From Antarctobacter albus (lineage in GTDB: Bacteria; Pseudomonadota; Alphaproteobacteria; Rhodobacterales; Rhodobacteraceae), in NCBI RefSeq assembly GCF_900101505.1, contig NZ_FMZI01000004.1, positions 301,670-365,669 of the forward strand: a stretch of DNA of 64,000 nt, given 5' to 3'. The position numbers and the translations under genes are program-made. The notes under the pieces are model-generated. The model was not told the DNA's origin and did not search any database. It was given only the letters and a program-made list of their open reading frames with translations. Below, piece after piece: positions 16,826 to 25,231 of the stretch (position 1 is its first letter; every line of letters begins with the position of its first letter).

Positions 16826-17434
16826 ATGCTGACCTTTGCGCTGGCCGTCCTTTTCCTGATCATCACGCCGGGTCCCGGGGTGTTGTCGACCGCCGGGCTG
16901 GGCGCCGCCTACGGGTTCCGTCCCGGGCTGGCCTATGTGCTGGGGCTTTTCATCGGCACCAACCTCGTGGCGCTTGCCGTGATTTCCGGCGTCGCCGCCG
17001 TCGTGCTGTCGGTGCCGGTGGTGCGCACTGTGCTGATGGTGGCCTCGATCGCCTACCTGCTCTACCTCGCGGCACGCATCGCCTTTGCCGGCAGCAAGAT
17101 AGCCTTCATCGAGGCCAAGGCGCCCCCGGCCGTGATGGCCGGCATCCTCTTGCAGGCGATCAACCCCAAGGCATACGCCGTCAACACCACGCTTTTTGCG
17201 GGCTTTCCCTATGCGCCCGACAACATCATGTTCGAGACGGTGACCAAGCTGCTCATCGTCAATACGATCTGGATACCGATCCACCTGGGCTGGCTTCTGG
17301 CCGGGGCCACGCTGCACCGGCTGAACCTGTCCGACAGGGACCAGCGCCGGATCAACTACGTCATGGCCGCCTCGATGCTGGCGGTCGTGGTTCTTGCCAT
17401 CTTCGCCGCCGGAGACGCCGCCAATGCCCCATGA
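16826..17434 (+). CDS. LysE/RhtB-family exporter
   Basis: 202-residue membrane protein with about six hydrophobic segments. The N-terminal helix carries the family signature LIITPGPGVLSTAGLGAAYG and a later segment INPKAYAVNTTLFAG contains the conserved N-P-K motif. These proteins export amino acids or small metabolites. It begins an operon with an FAD oxidase, KDG kinase and D-erythronate dehydrogenase, overlapping the FAD oxidase start by 11 bp. It may relieve the cell of an amino-acid-like or hydroxy-acid intermediate. An upstream ATG at 16801 opens only a short peptide. Confidence 0.88.
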   Translation: MLTFALAVLFLIITPGPGVLSTAGLGAAYGFRPGLAYVLGLFIGTNLVALAVISGVAAVVLSVPVVRTVLMVASIAYLLYLAARIAFAGSKIAFIEAKAPPAVMAGILLQAINPKAYAVNTTLFAGFPYAPDNIMFETVTKLLIVNTIWIPIHLGWLLAGATLHRLNLSDRDQRRINYVMAASMLAVVVLAIFAAGDAANAP

Positions 17435-18818
17435 AACCGCCATCGCCAGGCTGCAGGAGCTGCTGGGAGACCGGCTGAGCACCTCAAACGCCGAACGCAC
17501 GCTGCACGGCCAGAACGAGACCTATTACCCCAATACGCCGCCCGACGCGGTGGCCTACCCGGAGACAACCGAGGAAGTCTCGCAGATTCTGCAGATCTGC
17601 CACGCGCAGGACTGCCCGGTCACCGCCTATGGCGCCGCCAGTTCGCTGGAGGGCCAGCACCTGGCCCTGCACGGCGGCATCAGCCTGGACATGGGCCGGA
17701 TGAACCGCGTTCTGGCGGTCGACCCAGAGGACCTGACCTGCACCGTGCAGCCCGGCCTGACCCGCAAGGCCCTGAACGAGGAGCTGCGTGCCACCGGCCT
17801 TTTCTTCTCGGTCGATCCCGGCGCGGATGCCAGCATCGGCGGCATGGCGGCCACCCGCGCCTCTGGCACCACCGCCGTCCGCTATGGCACGATCCGCGAC
17901 AACATTCTGGCGATCGAGGCGGTCATGGCCGACGGCACGGTGATCCGCTCGGGGTCGCGCGCGCGGAAATCCTCGACCGGCTATGACCTCACGCACCTGA
18001 TGATCGGCTCCGAGGGGACACTTGGCATTCTCACCGAACTGACCCTGCGCCTGCACGGCACACCGGACGCCGTGACCGCCGCCACCTGCCGTTTCGAGGA
18101 TGTCGAACAGGCGGTGCAATGTGTCATCACCACCATTCAGTGCGGCATCCCGATGGCCCGGATCGAGCTCTTGGACCACATGATGGTGCGCGGCTTCAAC
18201 GCCTATGCCGATGCGGGCCTGCCAGAGAAACCGCACCTGTTCCTGGAATTCCACGGCGCGCCGCAGGCGGTCGCCGAACAGATGGCAAGTTTCGAGGAGA
18301 TCGCGGCCGATTTCGGTGCCGAGGGCTGGCAGACCGCCACCACGACAGAGGACCGCAACGCGCTCTGGGCCATGCGTCACAACGCGCATTACGCCTCTGC
18401 CGCCCTGGGCAAGGGCAAACACATCTGGCCCACGGATGTCTGCGTGCCGATCTCTCACCTGGCCGAGGCCGTGGCGCAAAGCCAGGCCGATGCCACCCGC
18501 CTCGGCCTGACCGCCACCATCGTCGGCCACGTCGGCGACGGCAATTTCCACGCCGGCCTGTCGGTCGATCCCAATGACCCGGATGAAATGGCCCGCGCGC
18601 ATGAGTTCACCCATGCCCTTGGCGAAACCGCCCTGCGGCTGGGCGGCACCGTGTCGGGCGAACATGGCATCGGCATCGGCAAGCAATCGTTCATGGATGC
18701 CGAACACGGCGCGGCGCTGGCCTATATGCAGGCCATCAAGCAGGCTTTCGACCCCAAGGGCATCCTCAACCCGGGCAAGCTCTTGCCCGCCCAACCGCAG
18801 GCAAGGGCCGCCGAATGA
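17424..18818 (+). CDS. FAD-linked 2-hydroxyacid oxidase/dehydrogenase (GlcD / D-lactate dehydrogenase type)
   Basis: 464-residue flavoprotein. The N-terminal FAD-binding PCMH domain has VTAYGAASSLEGQHLA and DPGADASIGGMAATRASGTTAVRYG near residues 65-155. The C-terminal FAD-oxidase domain carries HVGDGNFHAGL, a metal-binding histidine motif, and SGEHGIGIGK close to the end. The family oxidises glycolate, D-lactate or longer 2-hydroxy acids and passes electrons to quinone or cytochrome. The start ATG 17424 overlaps the LysE stop and the stop overlaps pfkB, so the operon is tight. A sugar-acid substrate is inferred. Confidence 0.9.
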   Translation: MPHETAIARLQELLGDRLSTSNAERTLHGQNETYYPNTPPDAVAYPETTEEVSQILQICHAQDCPVTAYGAASSLEGQHLALHGGISLDMGRMNRVLAVDPEDLTCTVQPGLTRKALNEELRATGLFFSVDPGADASIGGMAATRASGTTAVRYGTIRDNILAIEAVMADGTVIRSGSRARKSSTGYDLTHLMIGSEGTLGILTELTLRLHGTPDAVTAATCRFEDVEQAVQCVITTIQCGIPMARIELLDHMMVRGFNAYADAGLPEKPHLFLEFHGAPQAVAEQMASFEEIAADFGAEGWQTATTTEDRNALWAMRHNAHYASAALGKGKHIWPTDVCVPISHLAEAVAQSQADATRLGLTATIVGHVGDGNFHAGLSVDPNDPDEMARAHEFTHALGETALRLGGTVSGEHGIGIGKQSFMDAEHGAALAYMQAIKQAFDPKGILNPGKLLPAQPQARAAE

Positions 18819-19741
18819 CCCGCTTTCTTTCCCTTGGCGAAATCATGGTCGAAATGGCCCCGGCGCCGCAGAACCCCAGCCTGTTCCGGCTGGGCTATGC
18901 CGGCGACACTTTCAACACGGCCTGGTACGCGCGCCGCCTGCTGCCCGCCACATGGACCGTCAGCTATGGCACCGTGCTGGGAGAGGACGGAATGTCCGAT
19001 GACCTCGCCCGGTTCATCGGGGCGCAGGGCATTTCCAACGACGCGATCCGACGCCACCCGACCCGGACGCCCGGCCTCTACATGATCCAGACCCGCGACG
19101 GTGAACGCAGCTTTTCCTACTGGCGCGGCCAGTCCGCGGCCAAGACGCTCGCCGATGATCCCGCCTGGCTGGACGAGGTCATGGCCGAACGCGACGTGAT
19201 CCAGTTCTCGGGGATCACCCTGGCCATCCTCGCACCCGAGGCCCGCAGGACGCTTTGCGCCGCGCTGGGACGGGCGCGGGCAGCGGGCGCCCATATCGCC
19301 TTTGACACCAACCTGCGCCCGCGTCTGTGGGAAAGCGCCGAGGCGATGCGCTCGGGCCTGCTCATGGGCGCTGCCGTCTCGGATACCGTGCTGCCCAGTT
19401 TCGACGAGGAACAACTGGCCTTCCAGGACGCCACGCCCGAGGACACGCTGCAACGCTATCGTGCCGCCGGGGCCAGTTGCGTGGTGATCAAGAACGGCGA
19501 GGCGCCCTGCCACGGCTGGTCAGAGGCGGACGGCACGGTCACCACCACCCCGCCCGAGGTGACGAAAATCACCGACAGCACGGCGGCGGGCGACAGTTTC
19601 GGCGCCGGGTTCCTGGCCGCGCGCGCCACCGGCGCCAGCCTCGGCACCGCCATGTCCCGCGCCGCCCATCTGGCGGCAGAGGTCATCCAGCACCCCGGCG
19701 CGCTGGCGCCGCAGATCTTCGACCAAGGAGAGACCCCATGA
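18815..19741 (+). CDS. kdgK: PfkB-family sugar kinase, 2-keto-3-deoxygluconate kinase-like
   Basis: 308-residue cytosolic kinase of the ribokinase/PfkB fold. KDG-kinase features include the opening FLSLGEIMVEMAP, the GYAGDTFNTAWYARRL substrate segment, DTNLRPRLW near residues 168-176 and the ATP and catalytic motif DSTAAGDSFGAGFL near 250, in which the GDS aspartate is the base. KDG kinase makes KDPG, but no KDPG aldolase is visible here; the DapA-family aldolase at 33-34 kb would be a non-phosphorylating alternative. Both ends overlap neighbours in ATGA junctions, so it is co-translated in the operon headed by LysE. Confidence 0.85.
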   Translation: MTRFLSLGEIMVEMAPAPQNPSLFRLGYAGDTFNTAWYARRLLPATWTVSYGTVLGEDGMSDDLARFIGAQGISNDAIRRHPTRTPGLYMIQTRDGERSFSYWRGQSAAKTLADDPAWLDEVMAERDVIQFSGITLAILAPEARRTLCAALGRARAAGAHIAFDTNLRPRLWESAEAMRSGLLMGAAVSDTVLPSFDEEQLAFQDATPEDTLQRYRAAGASCVVIKNGEAPCHGWSEADGTVTTTPPEVTKITDSTAAGDSFGAGFLAARATGASLGTAMSRAAHLAAEVIQHPGALAPQIFDQGETP

Positions 19742-20700
19742 ACATCCTCATCATCGGCGGCGCCGGTCTCGTCGGCCAGAAACTCGCCCGCCTGCTGGCA
19801 AAGCGTGGCACGCTGCGCGGCAAGCCCATCACCCGCCTGACCCTGGCCGATGTCGTCACCCCCGCCGAAATCGACGCGCCGTTCGAGGTCGCCTATCAAA
19901 AGGCCGACATCACCGATCCCGTTTCCGCCGCCGAAGCCATCGCGCCGGACACCGACGTGATCTACCTGCTGGCAGCGGTCGTCTCGGCCCATGCCGAAGA
20001 GGATTTCGACTTCGGCTACAAGGTCAACCTGCACGGCCATCTCAACGTGCTGGAACGCGCCCGCGCGCTGGGGACACAGCCGGTGGTGGTCTTCACCTCC
20101 TCCATCGCCGTCTACGGCGGCGAGGTGCCCCAGCCCTTCACCGACGACAGCTTCCTCAACCCGCAGATCAGCTACGGCACGCAGAAGGCCATCGGGGAAC
20201 TGCTGTTGAACGACTATTCCCGGCGCGGCTTCATCGACGGGCGCGGCTTTCGCCTGCCGACAATCTCGGTCCGCCCCGGCAAACCGAACCGCGCCGCCTC
20301 GGGCTTCATGTCCTCGATCTTTCGCGAACCACTGCAGGGCCAGGCCGCCAACTGCCCGGTGGATATGGATTTCCACCATTTCTACCTCAGCCCCCGCAAA
20401 TGCGTGGAAAACCTGGTCAAGGGCGCCGAAATCCCGCGCGAGGACCTGGGGCTGAACCACTGCATGACCATGCCCGGCCAGGTCTGGACCATACGCCAGA
20501 TGATCGACGCCATGACCGCCGTTGCAGGACCGGAACCCGCCAGACTCATCACCTGGGAGCCCCAGCCCGAGATCGCGGGCATCCTCAAGGGCTGGCGCAA
20601 CGACATCCGCCCGCAAAAGGCCGCGCGCCTCGGTCTCGAACCGGACACCAGCTTCGAAGACAACATCCGCTACTTCCTCGAAGACGACCTGCCCGCCTGA
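19738..20700 (+). CDS. denD: D-erythronate dehydrogenase-like SDR (DenD)
   Basis: 320-residue extended SDR of the NAD-dependent epimerase fold. The cofactor site is IIGGAGLVGQKLA at residues 5-17. Serines lie in FTSSIAVYGGEVP and the catalytic pair is Y146/K150 in ISYGTQKAIGELL. The arrangement, including RLPTISVRPGKPNRAASGF, is characteristic of DenD proteins, which oxidise D-erythronate to 2-oxo-tetronate. The usual partners OtnI and OtnC are not in this operon. However, a DUF1537 kinase and a PdxA2-like enzyme occur 10-14 kb away, making a four-carbon acid route plausible. It may alternatively oxidise a larger sugar acid. Confidence 0.82.
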   Translation: MNILIIGGAGLVGQKLARLLAKRGTLRGKPITRLTLADVVTPAEIDAPFEVAYQKADITDPVSAAEAIAPDTDVIYLLAAVVSAHAEEDFDFGYKVNLHGHLNVLERARALGTQPVVVFTSSIAVYGGEVPQPFTDDSFLNPQISYGTQKAIGELLLNDYSRRGFIDGRGFRLPTISVRPGKPNRAASGFMSSIFREPLQGQAANCPVDMDFHHFYLSPRKCVENLVKGAEIPREDLGLNHCMTMPGQVWTIRQMIDAMTAVAGPEPARLITWEPQPEIAGILKGWRNDIRPQKAARLGLEPDTSFEDNIRYFLEDDLPA

Positions 20701-20706
20701 AACAGG

Positions 20707-20780
20707 CCCCGGGTTTCTTTGGTTTGAAAAATACCTTGGGGGTGAATGCGCGGAACGCGCAGAGGGGGCAACGCCCCCTT
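20707..20780 (+). repeat. Dispersed intergenic repeat, copy 6
   Basis: Contains TTTCTTTGG, AAAAATACC, the small hairpin TGCGCGGAACGCGCA and the terminal GGGGGCAACGCCCCC hairpin. The block shares the GTGAATGCGC...GCGCAGAGGGG segment with copy 5, placed between two same-strand genes. Confidence 0.7.
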
Positions 20781-20803
20781 CCCCGCCAACCACGGAGAAC
20801 AAC

Positions 20804-21559
20804 ATGCCAGATTTCGCGATCTATCCCAGCCTCAAGGGCAAGACCGTCTTCATCACCGGTGGCGCCTCGGGCATCGGCTCCGAGATGGTCCGCGCCTTCG
20901 CCGCGCAGGGCGCCCGCACCGGCTTTGTCGATTTCGACCGCGAGGCCGGCGAAAAACTCGCCGCCGAGACCGACGGAGAGGTCCTCTTCGACTTTTGCGA
21001 CCTGCGCGAGATCGACCAGCTCAAGGCCAGCTTTGCCCGTCTCGCCGATAAACTGGGCGCCGCCACGGTGCTGGTCAACAACGCCGCCCGCGACGACCGC
21101 CATACATGGCAGGACGTGACCCCCGAATACTGGGACGAGCGCATGGCCACCAACATCCGCCACCAGTTCTTTGCCATCCAGGCCGTCGCGCCCGGCATGA
21201 TCGAGGCCGGCGGCGGCTCGATCATCAACATGGGATCGAACAGCTGGTGGGAAGCGGGTGGCGGAATGCCCGCCTACACCACCGCGAAATCCGCCGTGCA
21301 CGGGCTGACCCGGACGATGGCCCGCGACCTCGGCGAGCACAATATCCGCGTCAACGCCATCGTGCCCGGCTGGATCATGACCGAACGGCAGAAAGAGCTC
21401 TGGGTCACGGCCGAGGCCATCGACAAGCACCGCCAGCGGCAATGCCTCCCGGACCTGATCGAGCCGGTCTACCTGGCACGGATGGCGCTGTTCCTGGCCT
21501 CCGACGACAGCGCGATGTGCACCGCGTCGAACTACATGGTCGAGGCCGGGTCCATCTGA
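20804..21559 (+). CDS. SDR-family oxidoreductase
   Basis: 251-residue short-chain dehydrogenase. The cofactor site is TGGASGIGSEMVRAF near residues 18-32, then DFDR for NAD preference and NNAA. The serine is in MGSNSWWEAGGG and the active site is YTTAK near residue 160. The start ATG at 20804 follows the repeat and a CGGAGAAC site; upstream extension to 20522 runs through denD and the repeat. It resembles the sugar dehydrogenases often annotated as 3-oxoacyl-ACP reductase-like or gluconate/glucose dehydrogenase-like enzymes. Likely the last gene of the LysE-kdgK-denD unit. The exact substrate is not evident. Confidence 0.87.
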   Translation: MPDFAIYPSLKGKTVFITGGASGIGSEMVRAFAAQGARTGFVDFDREAGEKLAAETDGEVLFDFCDLREIDQLKASFARLADKLGAATVLVNNAARDDRHTWQDVTPEYWDERMATNIRHQFFAIQAVAPGMIEAGGGSIINMGSNSWWEAGGGMPAYTTAKSAVHGLTRTMARDLGEHNIRVNAIVPGWIMTERQKELWVTAEAIDKHRQRQCLPDLIEPVYLARMALFLASDDSAMCTASNYMVEAGSI

Positions 21560-21571
21560 TCGCCCGGACCG

Positions 21572-22558
21572 CTACCCCTTGCGCGCCGCGCGGATGTCGC
21601 GCGGCGTGGCGTCATAGTGTTTCCTGAAGGCCCGGTTGAAATAGGACACATCCCCGAACCCGGCCTCCAGCGCGATGCGGCTGATCGGGACGGCGTCCCG
21701 GGCCGGGTCCGACAGGGCTTCGAACGCCAGGTCAAGGCGGCGCGCCAGCACAAGCGCGGTGAATGTGTCGCCCTCGCTGGCCAGCAGCTTGCGGATATAG
21801 CTCGGCGTCACGCGCATGGCGCCCGCCACCTCGGCGATGCCGAACCCCTCGTTCGCCGCGCCGAACCGGATCGCCGCATGGATCTGGCGCAGGCGGGCGG
21901 CCGCCAGGCCGCGCTGGTTGGCAATATGCCAGTCATCGCGGCGGGCACCGATGGCACAGCCGGCCAGGTCCGCGATATGCAGGCTGATCATCTCCAGCGT
22001 CGCGGGATCGATCCGGTCCTCTGCCATCAGCATCCGGACATAGCCGGTCAAAAGGCTCAGCCCGTTGGTTCCACGGGGCAGCACGGTCATGGTCAGCCGG
22101 TCGATGTCGGCCACCCGGCATTCCATCGCTCGGGCCGGCAGGGTGACGGTCATGTAACGTCCGCTGCTGGACAGGGTGCGGCCCGCATCGTCGGACCGCC
22201 GCACCAGCACATCACCGGACCGGGCCACCAGCTCTGCCCCACGCTGTTGCAGGCTGACGGTGCCTTCGATCGGGATCAGCAGGATGATATCGTTGTTGCC
22301 ATCGCCCAAGAGCTCGGGTGTCCGCTCGCAACTGATCGAGGAAACGACGCCCAGACCAAGCGCGGCCGAGCCGAAATCCCGGAACACCGCGTCATGAAAG
22401 ATCGGGCCGTCCTCCAGCGGCGCCATGTCCAGCCGGATCACCTCGCGGCCAAAGACCTCGCGCCAGATTTCCATCCGGTGCGCGGGCGGCAGGTGACTGG
22501 CCGAGAACCGCACAGGCGGCGCGCCGGCCAGCTTCGTATCGGACCGAATCTCCGTCAT
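21572..22558 (-). CDS. AraC-family transcriptional regulator
   Basis: 328-residue regulator. An N-terminal AraC-binding-like domain spans about residues 15-200 (RFSASHLPPAHRMEIWREVFG...). The C-terminal two helix-turn-helix motifs are GIAEVAGAMRVTPSYIRKLL and the canonical ISRIALEAGFGDVSYFNRAFRKHYDATP ending. It is convergent with the SDR at 20804-21559, with only a 12-bp gap. Its targets are not obvious, because it is followed upstream by the same-strand PAN-like genes and no neighbouring divergent partner. A similar ligand domain occurs in regulators of aromatic and polyol catabolism. Confidence 0.9.
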   Translation of the reverse strand: MTEIRSDTKLAGAPPVRFSASHLPPAHRMEIWREVFGREVIRLDMAPLEDGPIFHDAVFRDFGSAALGLGVVSSISCERTPELLGDGNNDIILLIPIEGTVSLQQRGAELVARSGDVLVRRSDDAGRTLSSSGRYMTVTLPARAMECRVADIDRLTMTVLPRGTNGLSLLTGYVRMLMAEDRIDPATLEMISLHIADLAGCAIGARRDDWHIANQRGLAAARLRQIHAAIRFGAANEGFGIAEVAGAMRVTPSYIRKLLASEGDTFTALVLARRLDLAFEALSDPARDAVPISRIALEAGFGDVSYFNRAFRKHYDATPRDIRAARKG

Positions 22559-22594
22559 GACGCCAGGTTAACACGGCATCGGCTGCGCCGCGTT

Positions 22595-22903
22595 TCAGAT
22601 ATTGGCATCCGGATCCAGGAAACCGCAGTAGTCGCGATCGCTGCCTTCGTCATCCGAAACGTCCGCAAGGGTCCGGCACTCGCCGGGCGCCGACTTCGGA
22701 TTGAAGTTGTGCGGCGTGTAGGACCAGGCGATGCAGCCCTCGGTATCGCGGCAAAGCTGCTCGCAGGCGGCGGGGCCGACCTGCTCATAGTTGAACACGG
22801 CAGAGGTGGACCCGGGCAATAGCTTGCAGTGCTCGTAGTCCTCGGCCAGGGCCGGCACAGCGGTCATGCAGACCGTGGCCATCAGGAAAAGCGTGCGGAA
22901 CAT
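22595..22903 (-). CDS. Small secreted six-cysteine protein, PAN/apple-like (copy B)
   Basis: 102 residues with a signal peptide (MFRTLFLMATVCMTAVPALA). The mature part has six cysteines at 26, 47, 51, 57, 76 and 93 and the motif CEQLCRDTEGCIAWSYTP. The C-x3-C-x5-C-x-AW-x-Y/F-x-P pattern is that of PAN/apple-type domains, which bind proteins or carbohydrates. It is a paralogue of the next gene with identical cysteine order. Periplasmic or extracellular location is inferred from the signal peptide. Gap to the neighbour is 18 bp, so the two are probably one transcript. Confidence 0.8.
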   Translation of the reverse strand: MFRTLFLMATVCMTAVPALAEDYEHCKLLPGSTSAVFNYEQVGPAACEQLCRDTEGCIAWSYTPHNFNPKSAPGECRTLADVSDDEGSDRDYCGFLDPDANI

Positions 22904-22921
22904 GGTCGGTTTCCTCTCGGT

Positions 22922-23224
22922 TCAGCGTGCGATCTTGCCGCAAAAGGCGCGGTCTGAGGCTTCGGTCTTGTAGACATCGCCCAGCAACTGGCAGTGCCCG
23001 GCCATCGACGAGTCAAAGCTGTGGGGGCGGAAATTCCAGGCCGCGCAGGCCTCGTCCGCCTCGCAGGCGGCAAGACAGGTCGCGTATCCGGTGTGATTGT
23101 CGTTGTCATTGGACAGAATGGTACTGACCGCCGACTGCCAGCACTTCTCGGGTGCGTCCTCTGCGAAGGCCGGAGCCGAGAAACAGATCAGGGCTGCGGC
23201 TGCAAGTGTCGAAAATCGTTGCAT
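22922..23224 (-). CDS. Small secreted six-cysteine protein, PAN/apple-like (copy A)
   Basis: 100 residues with a signal peptide ending near AFA at residue 21. Mature cysteines at 28, 50, 54, 60, 78 and 95 match the spacing of the downstream paralogue, and CLAACEADEACAAWNFRP matches its motif. It is the upstream gene of the tandem pair. An 8-bp inverted repeat (CTGGGAAC/GTTCCCAG) lies nine bases upstream of the start, possibly in the promoter or leader. Function unknown; candidates are surface adhesion or matrix binding. Confidence 0.8.
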   Translation of the reverse strand: MQRFSTLAAAALICFSAPAFAEDAPEKCWQSAVSTILSNDNDNHTGYATCLAACEADEACAAWNFRPHSFDSSMAGHCQLLGDVYKTEASDRAFCGKIAR

Positions 23225-23232
23225 GAATGCTC

Positions 23233-23257
23233 CTGGGAACAGTGAATTGGTTCCCAG
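23233..23257. promoter_or_regulatory. Inverted repeat CTGGGAAC-N9-GTTCCCAG upstream of the PAN pair
   Basis: Perfect 8-bp arms separated by nine bases, immediately 5-prime of the first PAN-like gene. It could be an operator or a leader-RNA hairpin that influences translation. Confidence 0.45.
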
Positions 23258-23382
23258 AGCTTAATCCTGCGGTCGCGCGGCAGTCTTGGACTGACCGCGC
23301 CAGGGTCTTGGCCTCAACGCGCCTTTTGGCCGACATCCGCGACAATCCGCCGACGAGCCCGCGCCGCGCCCCTGCGGTATCC

Positions 23383-23411
23383 GCGCGCCCCGGGTCATGC
23401 CCGGGGCGCGC
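23383..23411 (-). terminator. Strong GC hairpin after the cysteine synthase gene
   Basis: Perfect 12-bp stem (GCGCGCCCCGGG with CCCGGGGCGCGC) and 5-base loop, ten bases beyond the stop of the minus-strand cysK-like gene. There is no T-run, so it may act with Rho or as mRNA end protection. Confidence 0.55.
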
Positions 23412-23420
23412 ACCACGTTG

Positions 23421-24497
23421 CTATTCCGCGGCCATCTGCGCCGTGGGGGTCGACAGCGAGATCGCCATTTCTTCTTCGGTCATGTCCTCCGGCAGCCCTT
23501 CGAACAGCGGCGTCGACAGGTAGCGCTCGCCGGTGTCCGGCAGCATGACCAGCATGACAGAGCCTTCCGGCGCGCTTTCTGCCGCCTTCATCGCCACGGC
23601 AAAGCTGGCCCCGCCGGAAATGCCGGTAAAGATCCCCTCTTCCGCGGCTAGCCGCCGCGACCAGGCGATGCCATCGGGACCCGGCACCGGCACCAGGTCA
23701 TCGTAATACCCCTTGTCGATGCTTTCCTGCAGCACCCAGGGGATGAAATCCGGGGTCCAGCCCTGGATGGGGTGCGGTTCGAAATTCGGGTGGCTCTCGG
23801 TGGGCTGATGCGCCTCGTTGCGGGTGTTCGTATAGCCAGACCCGACAATCGCCGCATTCGCCGGTTCGCTGAGGATGATCTTGGTGTCCGGGCGTTCCCT
23901 GCGCAGCACACGCGCCACGCCGGTCACCGTGCCCCCGGTGCCGTAACCGGTGACGAAGTAATCCAGCCGCTCGCCGTCGAAATCGGCCATGATCTCGCGC
24001 CCGGTGGTGCTGGCGTGGATGTCTGCATTGGCTGCGGTCTCGAACTGGCTGGCCAGGAACCAGCCGTTCGTCTCGGCCAGTTCCTTGGCCTTGGAATACA
24101 TGCCAAAGCCCTTCAGTGCCTTGGGTGTCAGCACCACCTTGGCCCCCAGGAACCGCATCAAACGGCGCCGTTCGACCGAGAAACTCTCGGCCATCGTCAC
24201 CACCAGCGGATAGCCCTTGGCGGCACAGACCATCGCCAGCCCGATCCCGGTATTGCCGCTGGTCGCCTCGACCACGGTTTGCCCCGGTTTCAGCGTGCCA
24301 TCCCGTTCGGCCTGTTCGATGATCCCGATGGCTAGACGGTCCTTGACCGAGCCCGCCGGGTTAAAGGCCTCGAACTTGACATAGACCGTGACGTGGTCCG
24401 GCGCGATGCGGTTGATGCGGATCGCGGGTGTGTTTCCGATCGTGTCGAGCACGCTGTCATAGCGGCGCCCCCGGCCCTCGGTGCTGCGCTGTGTCAT
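23421..24497 (-). CDS. cysK: Cysteine synthase family PLP enzyme
   Basis: 358-residue PLP-dependent beta-replacing enzyme. The Schiff-base lysine is K52 in NPAGSVKDRLA and the substrate loop TSGNTG is at residues 79-84. The phosphate-binding stretch GYGTGGTVTGVARVL follows. Beyond the standard fold it has a C-terminal extension that begins with DTGERYLSTPLFEGLPEDM, common in the longer alphaproteobacterial O-acetylserine sulfhydrylases. The start is at ATG 24497 with GGGGAGGAAGACC upstream; the longer frame to 24545 has no better site. It makes cysteine from O-acetylserine and sulfide. The neighbouring HemG-like gene is on the same strand but separated by 74 bp. Confidence 0.9.
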   Translation of the reverse strand: MTQRSTEGRGRRYDSVLDTIGNTPAIRINRIAPDHVTVYVKFEAFNPAGSVKDRLAIGIIEQAERDGTLKPGQTVVEATSGNTGIGLAMVCAAKGYPLVVTMAESFSVERRRLMRFLGAKVVLTPKALKGFGMYSKAKELAETNGWFLASQFETAANADIHASTTGREIMADFDGERLDYFVTGYGTGGTVTGVARVLRRERPDTKIILSEPANAAIVGSGYTNTRNEAHQPTESHPNFEPHPIQGWTPDFIPWVLQESIDKGYYDDLVPVPGPDGIAWSRRLAAEEGIFTGISGGASFAVAMKAAESAPEGSVMLVMLPDTGERYLSTPLFEGLPEDMTEEEMAISLSTPTAQMAAE

Positions 24498-24571
24498 GGT
24501 CTTCCTCCCCTTGTGCCCCCGCCTTGCGCGGGTTCCTAGGGGCAAGCCTAACCGATTCTGCCCATTGGGTG

Positions 24572-25105
24572 TCAGCCCTTGGCGGACAGCCAGTCATCCA
24601 GGGCCGCGCCCAGCGCCTGCCAGTCTGTGTATTCGTGATCCTTGTCCGGGTCGGCCTGCGGGTCCTTGGCCGCCACGATCCGGCGCATGACGAAACGGCG
24701 AAAGATGTCGTACTCCGAGGGCCGGTAGGCGCCCGCAACCTGCACCACCTTCTTCGGATGCCAGTCGGTCGCCTGCGCGAAATCCGACACGATCCGGTCG
24801 AGGTCGGCCCATTCCTCGGCGTCATGCCCGGCGGCGGCCAGCGAGACAGAGACAAAAAGCACCGGCAGCTGGTCCAGCGCGGCCCCATGCCTGGCCGCGA
24901 ATTCGCCCATGTCCTTCTGGTAATGCCCCAGGTGGACCGAGGCCGCCAGGATCACCCGGTCGAACCGGGTCAGGTCGATGTCCGCGGCCTCAGTAACGGG
25001 CAACAGCTCGACCGAATGTCCCTGATCGGCCAGCCGGTCCATGAGAAACCGGGCGATCCTGCGGGTCTGCCCCTCGGTCGAGGCATAGGCGATGAGCATT
25101 TTCAT
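24572..25105 (-). CDS. Flavodoxin-domain protein, HemG-like (menaquinone-dependent protoporphyrinogen oxidase family)
   Basis: 177-residue FMN protein. The N-terminal phosphate loop is ASTEGQTRRIARFL near residues 7-20. ILAASVHLGHYQKDMGEF and the C-terminal YTDWQALGAALDDWL match the flavodoxin_5/HemG type. HemG oxidises protoporphyrinogen IX during haem and chlorophyll synthesis, which would suit a phototroph, but many family members in alphaproteobacteria are uncharacterised flavodoxins. The start ATG at 25105 is preferred to an upstream ATG at 25129 because it begins the first beta-strand directly (MKMLIAYAS) and has a GGAGGGACGCCC site. Confidence 0.8.
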   Translation of the reverse strand: MKMLIAYASTEGQTRRIARFLMDRLADQGHSVELLPVTEAADIDLTRFDRVILAASVHLGHYQKDMGEFAARHGAALDQLPVLFVSVSLAAAGHDAEEWADLDRIVSDFAQATDWHPKKVVQVAGAYRPSEYDIFRRFVMRRIVAAKDPQADPDKDHEYTDWQALGAALDDWLSAKG

Positions 25106-25195
25106 GGGCGTCCCTCCTGTTGCGCGCAAGATGGCGCAACAGGTGCCCCGTTGCCTTGACCGAGGTCATGTGAGATCCGGCGGATCCGTCTCCGT

Positions 25196-25220
25196 AGGGT
25201 GGGTTGTTTCAACCCACCCT
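25196..25220. repeat. Palindromic intergenic element AGGGTGGGTTG-TTT-CAACCCACCCT
   Basis: Perfect 11-bp stem with a three-base loop, between two minus-strand genes. I recognise this GGTGGGTT/AACCCACC palindrome as a common dispersed element of Rhodobacteraceae intergenic regions. It lies just beyond the stop of the hydroxyacid dehydrogenase and may end that transcript. Confidence 0.7.
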
Positions 25221-25231
25221 TCCGAACGCCC

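Noticed and set aside
23233-23257. Inverted repeat before the PAN pair as a Rho-independent terminator
   Set aside because: It lies 5-prime of the gene start with no T-run and no upstream gene ending there on that strand, so a regulatory site is more likely.
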